In this document: positions 16,714 to 25,120 of the stretch, one piece after another
How positions within the stretch are numbered: the stretch's first letter is position 1
Layout of the letters: every line of letters begins with the position of its first letter
Source: Effusibacillus lacus
GTDB lineage: Bacteria; Bacillota; Bacilli; Tumebacillales; Effusibacillaceae
NCBI RefSeq assembly: GCF_002335525.1
Contig: NZ_BDUF01000022.1
Span: 1-64,000 of the forward strand
DNA: 64,000 nt
Direction: 5' to 3'
Notes under the pieces: generated by a model
What the model saw: the letters and a program-made list of their open reading frames with translations, nothing else
Databases searched by the model: none
What the model was told of the DNA's origin: nothing
Made by a program: the position numbers and the translations under genes

Positions 16714-17453
16714 GAGTTCTTTTTCCATGAACGTTCCCACTTGATTGCCGCTTTGGACAGCTTTTTGGCCAGTTTTCCAAGACGGTTCCAGTCGTCTTTT
16801 GCTGCAGTAATAAGATCCTTGTGATCTTTCAGCAGGTCATGGGCAAGCTCCAGCTTCCATGCTGCATCGGCCAGAAAATCCAGAGCCAGCCGGACCTCTC
16901 TTTGTCTGGCATCCATGTCCGGATCCCGGTCAGTTCCGGAAGATTTATGGGGAGCTATCGGTATTGAGTCACCCGAACTCCCTACTTGCCCGAGAAGTTG
17001 TTCCACAAACTGCTCATTCGACAGATGGTCAAAGAATAAAATTCCCTGCAGATGGTCGATCTCATGGCAAAGAACCCGTGCCAAATGGCCGGTGGCGTCC
17101 AGTTGAACCTGTGATCCGGACCTGTCTCTCGCCAGTACCGTAATCGACTGGGGCCGGGTAAGCTTCAGGGTGGTTTCCGGAAAACTCAAACATCCCTCCA
17201 CGCTCTCCTGGGTTCCTTCCGAACTTGTAATTTGCGGGTTGAGCAGTGCAAGCATCCCATCGTTTGCATCGACCACAATGGCTTGCAGGTCCACACCGAT
17301 CTGAGGGGCGGCAAGTCCCGTTCCCCGGTGCTGCTTCATTGTATCTTCCAGATCCTGCAACAACTGAGCAATCGAGTCATCAAATTCCGTTACGGGCGAA
17401 CACTGTGTCCGGAGCAGCGGATGATCCCCTTGCAATATCTCCCTTACAGCCAA
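16710..17453 (-). CDS. def: Peptide deformylase with C-terminal extension
   Basis: Removes the N-formyl group from nascent proteins. All three deformylase motifs are intact: GTGLAAPQIG (44-53), EGCLS with the metal-ligand Cys88 (86-90) and HEIDH (130-134). At 247 residues it is about 80 longer than typical bacterial forms. Residues about 150-247 make a polar linker and then a basic, predicted helical tail (LDFLADAAWKLELAHDLLKDH through WKKNS). The TTG start at 17453 follows GGGGAGGAG at 6 nt. It is divergent from the methionine aminopeptidase-GNAT gene, with 115 bp between the two starts. This may be a second deformylase in the genome. The tail may contact the ribosome, as the C-terminal helix of E. 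coli deformylase does (inference). Confidence 0.9.
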   Translation of the reverse strand: MAVREILQGDHPLLRTQCSPVTEFDDSIAQLLQDLEDTMKQHRGTGLAAPQIGVDLQAIVVDANDGMLALLNPQITSSEGTQESVEGCLSFPETTLKLTRPQSITVLARDRSGSQVQLDATGHLARVLCHEIDHLQGILFFDHLSNEQFVEQLLGQVGSSGDSIPIAPHKSSGTDRDPDMDARQREVRLALDFLADAAWKLELAHDLLKDHKDLITAAKDDWNRLGKLAKKLSKAAIKWERSWKKNS

Positions 17454-17480
17454 AACGGTCTCCTCCCCTGGTAAAATCCT

Positions 17481-17560
17481 ATTGCAGTTAATGCTGCAAT
17501 CTGTCCGACTGTTCCTTCCGCCTGATTGATTTCATATAAAGTAACAACAGGCGGAAAGGA
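17481..17560. promoter_or_regulatory. Shared regulatory region of the divergent def / map-GNAT pair
   Basis: The 115-bp gap holds two inverted repeats. ATTGCAG-TTAATG-CTGCAAT (17481-17500) looks like an operator. TTCCGCCTG (17516-17524) pairs with CAGGCGGAA (17548-17556). The second arm abuts the AAGGAGGG ribosome site of the + strand gene, so an mRNA hairpin could mask it. TATAAA at 17535-17540 is a possible -10 box. Confidence 0.45.
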
Positions 17561-17568
17561 GGGCAGGC

Positions 17569-18804
17569 ATGATCCCGGTTAAAACACCGACGGAAATCGA
17601 ATGGATGAGGGAAGCGGGCAGGATTAACGCACTGGCGCATCTTGCTGTCAAGAAGTTGTTGGAGCCCGGGATTGCCACAAGGGAGTTGGACGCAGCCGCC
17701 GAACAGGTATTGGCGGAGCAAGGAGGGAGGGCAACCTTTCGGAATCTGTATGAATTCCCCGGTGCCATTTGTGTCTCCATCAATGAGCAGATCGGCCACG
17801 GAATCCCTGGGGACCGGAGGATTCGGGAAGGAGATGTTGTAAAAATCGATATAGGGGTCGAGTATCAAGGTTTTCACAGCGACTGTGCAAAAACCTATAT
17901 CATCGGTTCGGCAGCGCCCTCTGCATTGAAACTGGTGAATGCAACAAAAGAGGCGCTTTATCGGGGGATCTCCCAAGCAAGGCCGGGCAGCAGATGTTCC
18001 GATATTTCCCACGCCATATTTGAAACGGCAAGTCGGAATGGATTAAGTATCGTAAGGTGTCTGTACGGCCATGGAGTCGGTCAAAGGCTGCACGAAGATC
18101 CGAATCTGGTGAACTTCGGGCCACCGAACCGGGGACCCCGTCTCCGACCGGGAATGGTTGTGGCCATTGAACCGATTGTCACCAACGGATCCCGTTACAT
18201 CCGAATACTTGAAGACGGTTGGACTTCGGTTACCGTCGACGGCTCGTTCAGTGCCCATTTTGAACATACGGTGCTGATTGCCGAAGAGGGTCCTGAGATT
18301 CTGACCGATTGGACGGAGGTGTCCGAAGACACAGCCAATTATAAGTTCCGGCCCAAAATTTCGGGGGAGGAACCGATATTGATCCGATTGTCCGAAAAAC
18401 ACATGAATCCGATCCTGATCGAAGCATGGGGACGCAAGGTGGATCCGCGGGAGATCTTCCTTGAAGGGTCGAAAACGATGGTCATCGAAACGGAAGACAG
18501 CCGGTTGGCGGGCTTTTACAACTTTATCGAGGATGAAACGGTCCTTCACTTGAATGTCATCGTCATTGACACTCCCTATCAAGGGACAGGGGTGGCTGAG
18601 AGTGTGATGAGGGAACTGGAACAGACGGCGAGACAGCGTTCCTGCTCCGAAATACGATTGAACGTGCAGACCAACAATTCAAGAGCCATCCGCTTTTATG
18701 AAAAAATGGGTTTCGTGCAGGTCGCAGCCCCATTTTTGAATACGATCCCCATGAGCAAAAAAGTAATGACAACGGCAAAAAACTGCCAATCCGGTTCGGG
18801 TTGA
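17569..18804 (+). CDS. map: Methionine aminopeptidase fused to a GNAT acetyltransferase
   Basis: 411 residues. Residues 1-250 are a complete type I methionine aminopeptidase. The metal and catalytic residues His77 (GHGIP), Asp94 (KIDIG), Asp105 (HSDCAKT), His168 (GHGVGQRLHED), Glu201 (AIEPIV) and Glu232 (HFEHT) are all kept. Residues about 268-400 are a GNAT domain: the acetyl-CoA loop is in IDTPYQGTGVAESV (334-346) and motif B is NNSRAIRFYEKMGF. The product could remove the initiator Met and acetylate a protein or peptide N-terminus (the second step is inference). A standard bacterial MetAP is about 250 residues, so this is a clear extension and there is no frameshift. It starts at ATG 17569 after AAAGGAGGG, divergent from a deformylase gene. 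Confidence 0.88.
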   Translation: MIPVKTPTEIEWMREAGRINALAHLAVKKLLEPGIATRELDAAAEQVLAEQGGRATFRNLYEFPGAICVSINEQIGHGIPGDRRIREGDVVKIDIGVEYQGFHSDCAKTYIIGSAAPSALKLVNATKEALYRGISQARPGSRCSDISHAIFETASRNGLSIVRCLYGHGVGQRLHEDPNLVNFGPPNRGPRLRPGMVVAIEPIVTNGSRYIRILEDGWTSVTVDGSFSAHFEHTVLIAEEGPEILTDWTEVSEDTANYKFRPKISGEEPILIRLSEKHMNPILIEAWGRKVDPREIFLEGSKTMVIETEDSRLAGFYNFIEDETVLHLNVIVIDTPYQGTGVAESVMRELEQTARQRSCSEIRLNVQTNNSRAIRFYEKMGFVQVAAPFLNTIPMSKKVMTTAKNCQSGSG

Positions 18805-18813
18805 CAGTTTTTT
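18776..18813 (+). terminator. Terminator overlapping the end of the MetAP-GNAT gene
   Basis: AAAAACTGCCAA pairs with TTGACAGTTTTTT (one mismatch) around TCCGGTTCGGG. The stem begins inside the last codons and ends in a T tract. Confidence 0.65.
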
Positions 18814-18922
18814 GCTGGAATCGGGACGAAAGGATTCAGCAATGTTTGTTTAAAACGTAATTTGGAAAATGCAGCTCCTGGTATACTGAAGACGACGAAA
18901 TATAAAAAGGGGGAATCGAGCA

Positions 18923-19456
18923 TTGGAAGATCTCACTGGCTTCAAACAGAATCGGCAAGCGAAGCAGCAGCCTTCCTTTCTGTTGGCAGGCGTTGTCGGG
19001 TCGTTGCTGTTGCTTGGGATTGCGGCTGGAATTGGGTTGCTGCAGGGGAACTGGGCTGCCGCCGCCTCAGTCATTGCTTCTTCCCTTCTGCTGGAAGTTG
19101 TGATCGGTGCTGCCGGCAGCGTCCCGTTAGGGTTTGACCCCGTGTCGGGGGCCACGGTAGCGGCAGCGTCCAATCTGGCACCGGTTCCTCTGCTGCTGGC
19201 CGCTTTTGAGCGATTGGTCAGCAAATGGCGTTGGTTTCGCAGAAAAGCGGAGAAAGCAGAGAAATGGAGCAAGAAATACGGCAAGTATGGAGTATGGGTA
19301 CTGGCTCCCATGGCCCCATTGCTTGGGGCGTATGTGTGTGTGGCAATTGGCATTGGTCTGCGGTGGCAGCCGGTTATGACTTTTGTCAGCATCACGGTCG
19401 GGGTTGTTGTTTCTGCTTTTTTGACGACTTTCGGCGGCAATTGGCTGGTAGGGTAA
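18923..19456 (+). CDS. Small multidrug-export-like membrane protein (PF06695 type)
   Basis: 177 residues with about five hydrophobic segments. The pattern LLLEVVIGAAGSVPLGFDPVSG followed by NLAPVPLLL, a charged cytoplasmic loop (RRKAEKAEKWSKKYGKYG) and APMAPLLGAYVCVAIG matches the family named small multidrug export proteins, whose function is poorly established. The TTG start at 18923 follows AAAGGGGGAA. It is probably a single-gene unit. The name should not be taken as evidence of drug export. Confidence 0.65.
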   Translation: MEDLTGFKQNRQAKQQPSFLLAGVVGSLLLLGIAAGIGLLQGNWAAAASVIASSLLLEVVIGAAGSVPLGFDPVSGATVAAASNLAPVPLLLAAFERLVSKWRWFRRKAEKAEKWSKKYGKYGVWVLAPMAPLLGAYVCVAIGIGLRWQPVMTFVSITVGVVVSAFLTTFGGNWLVG

Positions 19457-19533
19457 GTCACCCTTCCAATCCCAGTCACATAAGTTGGTAACGTCCCCCG
19501 AAAAAACAAACTGTTTCAAGGAGGAGTGCCGCT

Positions 19534-19914
19534 ATGGATCAGGGTACATTTGGATTGCTTCAACAAGCGGTGTCCATGCTGTTGCAAATCGTTCTGCTTG
19601 CCGTTGTGGCGGGGCTTGTCTGGTTGCGTAATGAACTGAAAAACTATATTGCCGCCAACACGACGATCCGTGAAAGAGAACTGATAGCCGATCTTGGAAA
19701 AGCGGCTTTCTCTTATGCGGAAACGGTATACAGCGGACTTGACGGACCGGGCAAGTTGAACGAAGCGACCAAATATATGCTGGATGTGTTGGAAGGGATG
19801 GGCAAAGAAGTTCCGATGAAGGACATCCGCGCCGCCATTGAAACCGCCTGGCTGGAAGATCGCAGACGGTCGGGAGTTCCGGCGAAGAAACCAAATACTT
19901 ATGAGGTGCGGTAG
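19534..19914 (+). CDS. LLH-family holin-like protein
   Basis: 126 residues. A single N-terminal membrane helix (LLQQAVSMLLQIVLLAVVAGLVWL) is followed by a soluble helical part with ERELIADLGKAAFSYAETVY and a C-terminal IRAAIETAWLE. This is the layout of phage holins of the LLH family. No endolysin or other phage gene is near, so it is either a domesticated gene or a host membrane protein of the same fold. AAGGAGGAG precedes the ATG. The DUF445 gene follows after 37 bp, so they may be co-transcribed. Confidence 0.6.
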   Translation: MDQGTFGLLQQAVSMLLQIVLLAVVAGLVWLRNELKNYIAANTTIRERELIADLGKAAFSYAETVYSGLDGPGKLNEATKYMLDVLEGMGKEVPMKDIRAAIETAWLEDRRRSGVPAKKPNTYEVR

Positions 19915-19951
19915 TTGGCCGGGAATCGTGTATACTAACGTCAGGTGATAG

Positions 19952-20992
19952 ATGATGACCTTACTCCTTATGACCATAGCAGTTGGTGCGGCCATCGGAT
20001 TTGGCACCAATCTGCTTGCCATTCTGATGTTGTTTCGTCCCTGGCGCGAACGGCGGCTGTTTGGTGTAAAGCTGCCGTTCACCCCCGGCCTGATTCCAAA
20101 GCGGCAGCCGGAAATTGCCCATAAATTGGGGGAAGTTGTCGAAGAGCACCTTCTGACCAAGGAAGGAATCTTGTCCACCATTTCACGCCCTGAATGGGCT
20201 TCGGCTATGAGTGGGCGGATCCTGGAATGGATAGAGACAGTTTTGGCAGAAGACCGGACACTGCGGGGTCTATGGAGCCGTGTGACGGGGCAAACCGCTT
20301 TGGAGATCGCGGACCAACTGGAAAAATGGGCTCTTACGTCCAAGCCAATCCGGGATTTGCTGCCGGATGCGGTGCAAAACCGGATCGCCGTTCAAATCGG
20401 CACCTTTGCCGAGTCTCTGCTGGAAAAGGGACAAGCATGGCTCGATTCGCAGAGTGCCCGGGAATTCCTGATCGCAACAATTCAAGACCGGCTGACTGGG
20501 GGCGGCATGTTCGGCAAGCTCGCGGTGATGTTCATTCAGGAAGAAAAACTTGCAGACGAGATTGTCCCCCATCTGAAAAATTTCCTGGCAAACCCGGCCA
20601 CGCTTCGCTTCATTCAGGACAAATTCCTGGAAGAATGGCAGACGCTGCTCAACCGGAATGCGGGTGAAGCGGTAAGCGTCCTGGTCAACAAAAGCGTTGA
20701 TGTTGACTTGTATGAACTGTTTGAGAATCATCGTCCTGCCGTGATTGGCTTTCTTGACAAACTGCTGCTGCGGGTTCAGCAATCCTCCGGCATATGGGTT
20801 TCCCCCATCCTTCATTCCCTTGATATCAAACGGATTGTGGAAGAGCAGGTGTCTTCTTTTCCCATACCGAAGTTTGAAAAGCTGGTGTTTGATGTCGTGC
20901 AGCGGGAGTTGAAAATGATCACTTGGCTCGGTGCTTTCCTCGGTGGACTAATCGGCCTCATTCAGGCATTATTTATAATGGGGTGGCAGTGA
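19952..20992 (+). CDS. DUF445 (YheB-like) membrane-anchored protein
   Basis: 346 residues. The N-terminal hydrophobic helix (LLLMTIAVGAAIGFGTNLLAI) runs into the conserved LFRPW....LFGVKLPFTPGLIPKRQPEIAHKLG block that defines DUF445. A long amphipathic helical body follows, ending in a C-terminal membrane helix with WLGAFLGGLIGLIQALF. In Bacillus the homolog YheB is associated with the sporulating cell membrane; its function is not known. Starts at 19952 and 19955 are both possible after AGGTGATAG; 19955 has the better spacing. Confidence 0.82.
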   Translation: MMTLLLMTIAVGAAIGFGTNLLAILMLFRPWRERRLFGVKLPFTPGLIPKRQPEIAHKLGEVVEEHLLTKEGILSTISRPEWASAMSGRILEWIETVLAEDRTLRGLWSRVTGQTALEIADQLEKWALTSKPIRDLLPDAVQNRIAVQIGTFAESLLEKGQAWLDSQSAREFLIATIQDRLTGGGMFGKLAVMFIQEEKLADEIVPHLKNFLANPATLRFIQDKFLEEWQTLLNRNAGEAVSVLVNKSVDVDLYELFENHRPAVIGFLDKLLLRVQQSSGIWVSPILHSLDIKRIVEEQVSSFPIPKFEKLVFDVVQRELKMITWLGAFLGGLIGLIQALFIMGWQ

Positions 20993-21020
20993 ATTCCATT
21001 TTTCCGAGGAGGCGTTTGAA

Positions 21021-21704
21021 GTGAAGGTTACTTACCACGGACATTCCTGTTTCCTGGTGGAAGCGGGGGACAAACGGGTAATTATTGACCCGTTCCTGAC
21101 AAACAATCCAAAGGCTGTTGTCAAAGCGGAAGACATTCAGGTGGATGCCGTTCTGGTAACGCACGGACACGGAGATCATTTGGGCGACGCCATCGAGATA
21201 TCCAAGCAAAACGATGCACCCATTGTGGCTGTCTATGAACTGGCCGCCTATTGCGGAAGCAAAGGTGCTCCCGTGCATGGCATGCACCTGGGGGGTGCCC
21301 ATGAATTTGAATTTGGCCGGGTTAAGCTGACAATTGCATTTCACGGTTCCGGTGTGGAAGAAGACGGAAAGATGATCTATGCGGGGAACCCCGCCGGATT
21401 CCTGCTGACCATGCAGGGGAAGACATTCTATCATGCGGGGGACACGGCCCTCTTTGGGGACATGAAGCTGATCGGGGAGTTGAACAAGATCGACGCGGCG
21501 GCGCTGCCCATTGGCGACAACTTCACGATGGGGCCGGACGATGCGGTGCTTGCTGCCAATTGGCTGAATGCCAAGAAAGTGATTCCCATGCATTACAACA
21601 CCTGGCCATTGATTGAGCAGGACGCAGAAGCGTTTGCGGCCAGGCTGAAACCTGCCGGAATCGAGGGATTGGTTCTGAGACCCGGCGAAACGGTGGAAAT
21701 CTGA
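21021..21704 (+). CDS. UPF0173 metallo-beta-lactamase-fold hydrolase
   Basis: 227 residues. The HxHxDH signature THGHGDHLGDA, the later His in YHAGDTALFGD and His in PMHYNTWP are the binuclear metal ligands of the family. Size and order match the UPF0173 group (YtkL in Bacillus), predicted hydrolases of unknown substrate. It starts at GTG 21021 after CCGAGGAGG and is followed by a strong terminator. Confidence 0.88.
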   Translation: MKVTYHGHSCFLVEAGDKRVIIDPFLTNNPKAVVKAEDIQVDAVLVTHGHGDHLGDAIEISKQNDAPIVAVYELAAYCGSKGAPVHGMHLGGAHEFEFGRVKLTIAFHGSGVEEDGKMIYAGNPAGFLLTMQGKTFYHAGDTALFGDMKLIGELNKIDAAALPIGDNFTMGPDDAVLAANWLNAKKVIPMHYNTWPLIEQDAEAFAARLKPAGIEGLVLRPGETVEI

Positions 21705-21715
21705 GAATGAAAAAG

Positions 21716-21767
21716 AAAGACCCTGACGGAGGGGGCTAATGCCATCTCCATGCGGGGTCTTTTTTTG
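21716..21767 (+). terminator. Terminator after the UPF0173 gene
   Basis: AAAGACCC pairs with GGGTCTTT followed by a run of T. The loop includes further pairing (GGAGGGGG...CCATCTCC). Confidence 0.75.
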
Positions 21768-21778
21768 ATGGTATTGGT

Positions 21779-22024
21779 TTAATGCTTTGTGACCAGGTTG
21801 ATCATCATTTTGGCCATTGTGGAACGTTGATCGGGATTTGCATCCCAAAGCTGTTTGAGCAGCCGTTCCTGAGGATTTTCCGGGTCTACCTTGTTGGCCA
21901 GGTATTCGCCCATTTTCGTCGCCACATCCGTAATTTGCTGGTCTGACAAGCCTGCTGCTTTTGCCTGTTCTACACGGTCGCCGAGGAACTCTTTCCAGCG
22001 GTCAAAATTGTCGAGTACTGACAT
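21779..22024 (-). CDS. DUF3243 family protein (YmfJ-like)
   Basis: 81 residues, all-helical and acidic, starting MSVLDNFDRWKEFLGDRVEQA with GLSDQQITDVATKMGEYLA and ending MINLVTKH. This is the full-length pattern of the DUF3243/YmfJ proteins of Bacilli. No catalytic residues or membrane segment can be seen and the function is unknown. AGGAGG lies at a proper distance from the ATG on the minus strand. Confidence 0.85.
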   Translation of the reverse strand: MSVLDNFDRWKEFLGDRVEQAKAAGLSDQQITDVATKMGEYLANKVDPENPQERLLKQLWDANPDQRSTMAKMMINLVTKH

Positions 22025-22125
22025 GCAAAAAACCTCCTGCAGTGAGTTTTTGGAAGTTTACAGGAATTACTATTCCCTGAACCGGAAGAACTATGCATGT
22101 TACAATAGCGTAATGTCTGTGTAAT

Positions 22126-22152
22126 TTGCTTGTAACATAATACAACTATAAT
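22126..22152 (+). promoter_or_regulatory. Predicted promoter upstream of a small membrane gene
   Basis: TTGCTT (22126-22131), 15 nt, then a perfect TATAAT (22147-22152). Transcription would start near 22159, just upstream of the hairpin at 22184-22208. Confidence 0.45.
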
Positions 22153-22183
22153 GAAAGTATCGACATAACCCCCTTTCTATATT

Positions 22184-22208
22184 AGTGGCTGATGCCACCT
22201 TTTTTTTG
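22184..22208 (+). terminator. Short hairpin with T tract (possible attenuator)
   Basis: GTGGC-TGAT-GCCAC followed by CTTTTTTTTG. It lies only about 30 nt after the predicted start site and before the gene at 22288, so it could end a very short RNA or act as an attenuator in that gene's leader. Confidence 0.45.
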
Positions 22209-22287
22209 CACTTTTTTGCAGGCCCATGAGGTCATACTCGTCCCAATCCTCTCATACAATGTTCCATCCGATTGTGGGGGTGTGGGT

Positions 22288-22593
22288 ATGAAGAGGAAAC
22301 AGGCGTTGCGTTCCTTCATGTACATGGGCTTGGGCTTGGCCGTGATCTTCTATGCGATTCCGCAGCTTCCGGGCCTGTCATGGTCGCTGGGCGGTGTGTT
22401 TTCGGTTGTTTGGCTGTTGTTTGGGATCCTAGTGGTGGGATCGAATTTGTATTATTTGATCGGTGTGGACAAAGAGCGCAAGCGCAGGGAGAAAAGCAAG
22501 CGCGACAGACAGAGGGAGTGGGAGAGGGAAGTGGCCCGGACGGCGGCCCGCCTTCAGTACGAACGCAGGCGGCGGCGGATGCTGTCGCGGTAA
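22288..22593 (+). CDS. Small membrane protein with highly basic tail
   Basis: 101 residues, unrecognised. Two hydrophobic segments (SFMYMGLGLAVIFYAIPQL and SVVWLLFGILVVGSNLYYLI) are followed by a cytoplasmic tail of about 40 residues that is almost entirely Lys, Arg and Glu (KERKRREKSKRDRQREWERE). The tail could be a coiled coil or bind nucleic acid or lipid. The ATG at 22288 follows GGGGGTGTGGG. An upstream in-frame start at 22192 would add residues overlapping the hairpin at 22184 and is rejected. It stands alone. Confidence 0.6.
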   Translation: MKRKQALRSFMYMGLGLAVIFYAIPQLPGLSWSLGGVFSVVWLLFGILVVGSNLYYLIGVDKERKRREKSKRDRQREWEREVARTAARLQYERRRRRMLSR

Positions 22594-22697
22594 TGAAACA
22601 TGTTGCGAAGAAGAAGTAGAAAACAGAAGAAGTAGAAAACACTTGCCACCTGACTGAATATAAGGTAGGCTTAAACTGTATTAGTTCAAATATTGTT

Positions 22698-22797
22698 ACT
22701 ACTAGGGGGGCCCATGAGCTTGGGCTGAGAAAGAAACGCCATGAAGTTTCTTGACCCTCAGGACCTGATCTGGATAATACCAGCGTAGGAAAGTAGT
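22698..22797 (+). promoter_or_regulatory. TPP riboswitch (THI element)
   Basis: The conserved core is present: CTGAGA (22725-22730), the ACCCT/GGACCTGATCTGGATAA block and CCAGCGTAGGAAAG. P1 is formed by ACTACT (22698-22703) with AGTAGT (22792-22797). It lies upstream of thiC, with an intrinsic terminator between, so thiamine pyrophosphate binding should stop transcription. Confidence 0.95.
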
Positions 22798-22853
22798 TGG
22801 CTTACATACAACTGTGGGTTTGGCTTTATCGTAAGGCTTACCTGCAGTGCGCC

Positions 22854-22887
22854 AGCCGGGTCCTCACGATAGGGACCCGGCTTTTTG
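22854..22887 (+). terminator. Riboswitch-controlled terminator before thiC
   Basis: AGCCGGGTCC-TCACGATAG-GGACCCGGCT with TTTT, a perfect 10-bp stem between the TPP aptamer and the thiC start. An antiterminator partner within 22800-22853 is expected but not obvious. Confidence 0.9.
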
Positions 22888-22909
22888 CTGCAGCCAATGT
22901 TGCTGATAG

Positions 22910-24742
<1,833 letters not shown>

Positions 24743-24770
24743 CCACATGACCTTTGAAGGAGGTCTATGC

Positions 24771-24941
24771 ATGAAACAGGTTCAAGAGATTGAGAATCAG
24801 ATCGCGGAACTGGCTTATCGCCTGCAAGTGTTGAAGGATGAGCTGGAACAGATCCGTAAGACTTGTGTTCATGAATTCATCAAGGACACCTACACACAGA
24901 CATGCGCAAAATGTAATTTGACGGAGTCCCTGTATTATTGA
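24771..24941 (+). CDS. Small coiled-coil / zinc-ribbon-like protein
   Basis: 56 residues. An N-terminal heptad-like helix (EIENQIAELAYRLQVLKDEL) is followed by a cysteine cluster: CVHEF, then TCAKCNL. A C/H plus CxxC set could hold one zinc ion. AAGGAGGTC precedes the ATG and a terminator follows, supporting a real gene. It lies 28 bp after thiC and may be read from the riboswitch transcript. Function unknown. Confidence 0.65.
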   Translation: MKQVQEIENQIAELAYRLQVLKDELEQIRKTCVHEFIKDTYTQTCAKCNLTESLYY

Positions 24942-24961
24942 TGCAGCTTTTTGTTGAACCT

Positions 24962-24992
24962 AAACTCCCCTTATTGCGAGGGGAGTTTTTCT
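24962..24992 (+). terminator. Terminator after the thiC unit
   Basis: AAACTCCCC-TTATTGCGA-GGGGAGTTTTT, a stable stem with a T tract. Confidence 0.9.
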
Positions 24993-25120
24993 TTGTGGTG
25001 GTTATTGTTCCCATCAAGGAGTTACAAGTTGGCAAAACCAAGACGATGGAGAAGGGTGATTGCAACAATTCAGTAATACAGTCTATAATCTTGATATATA
25101 ACACCTTTCGGAGGAATCCA

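Noticed and set aside
18923-19456. Taking the small multidrug-export name as evidence of resistance
   Set aside because: The family name rests on weak historical evidence; only the membrane topology and motifs are supported.
19534-19914. Prophage indicated by the holin-like gene
   Set aside because: No integrase, lysin, capsid or att-like repeats are near, and both flanks are ordinary chromosomal genes.
22192-22287. Upstream extension of the small membrane protein
   Set aside because: The added residues begin inside the terminator-like hairpin and have no ribosome site, whereas ATG 22288 has a G-rich site.
24938-25120. Upstream extension of the YtoI-like protein
   Set aside because: It would cross the thiC-unit terminator. 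ATG 25121 has GGAGG and the family N-terminus.
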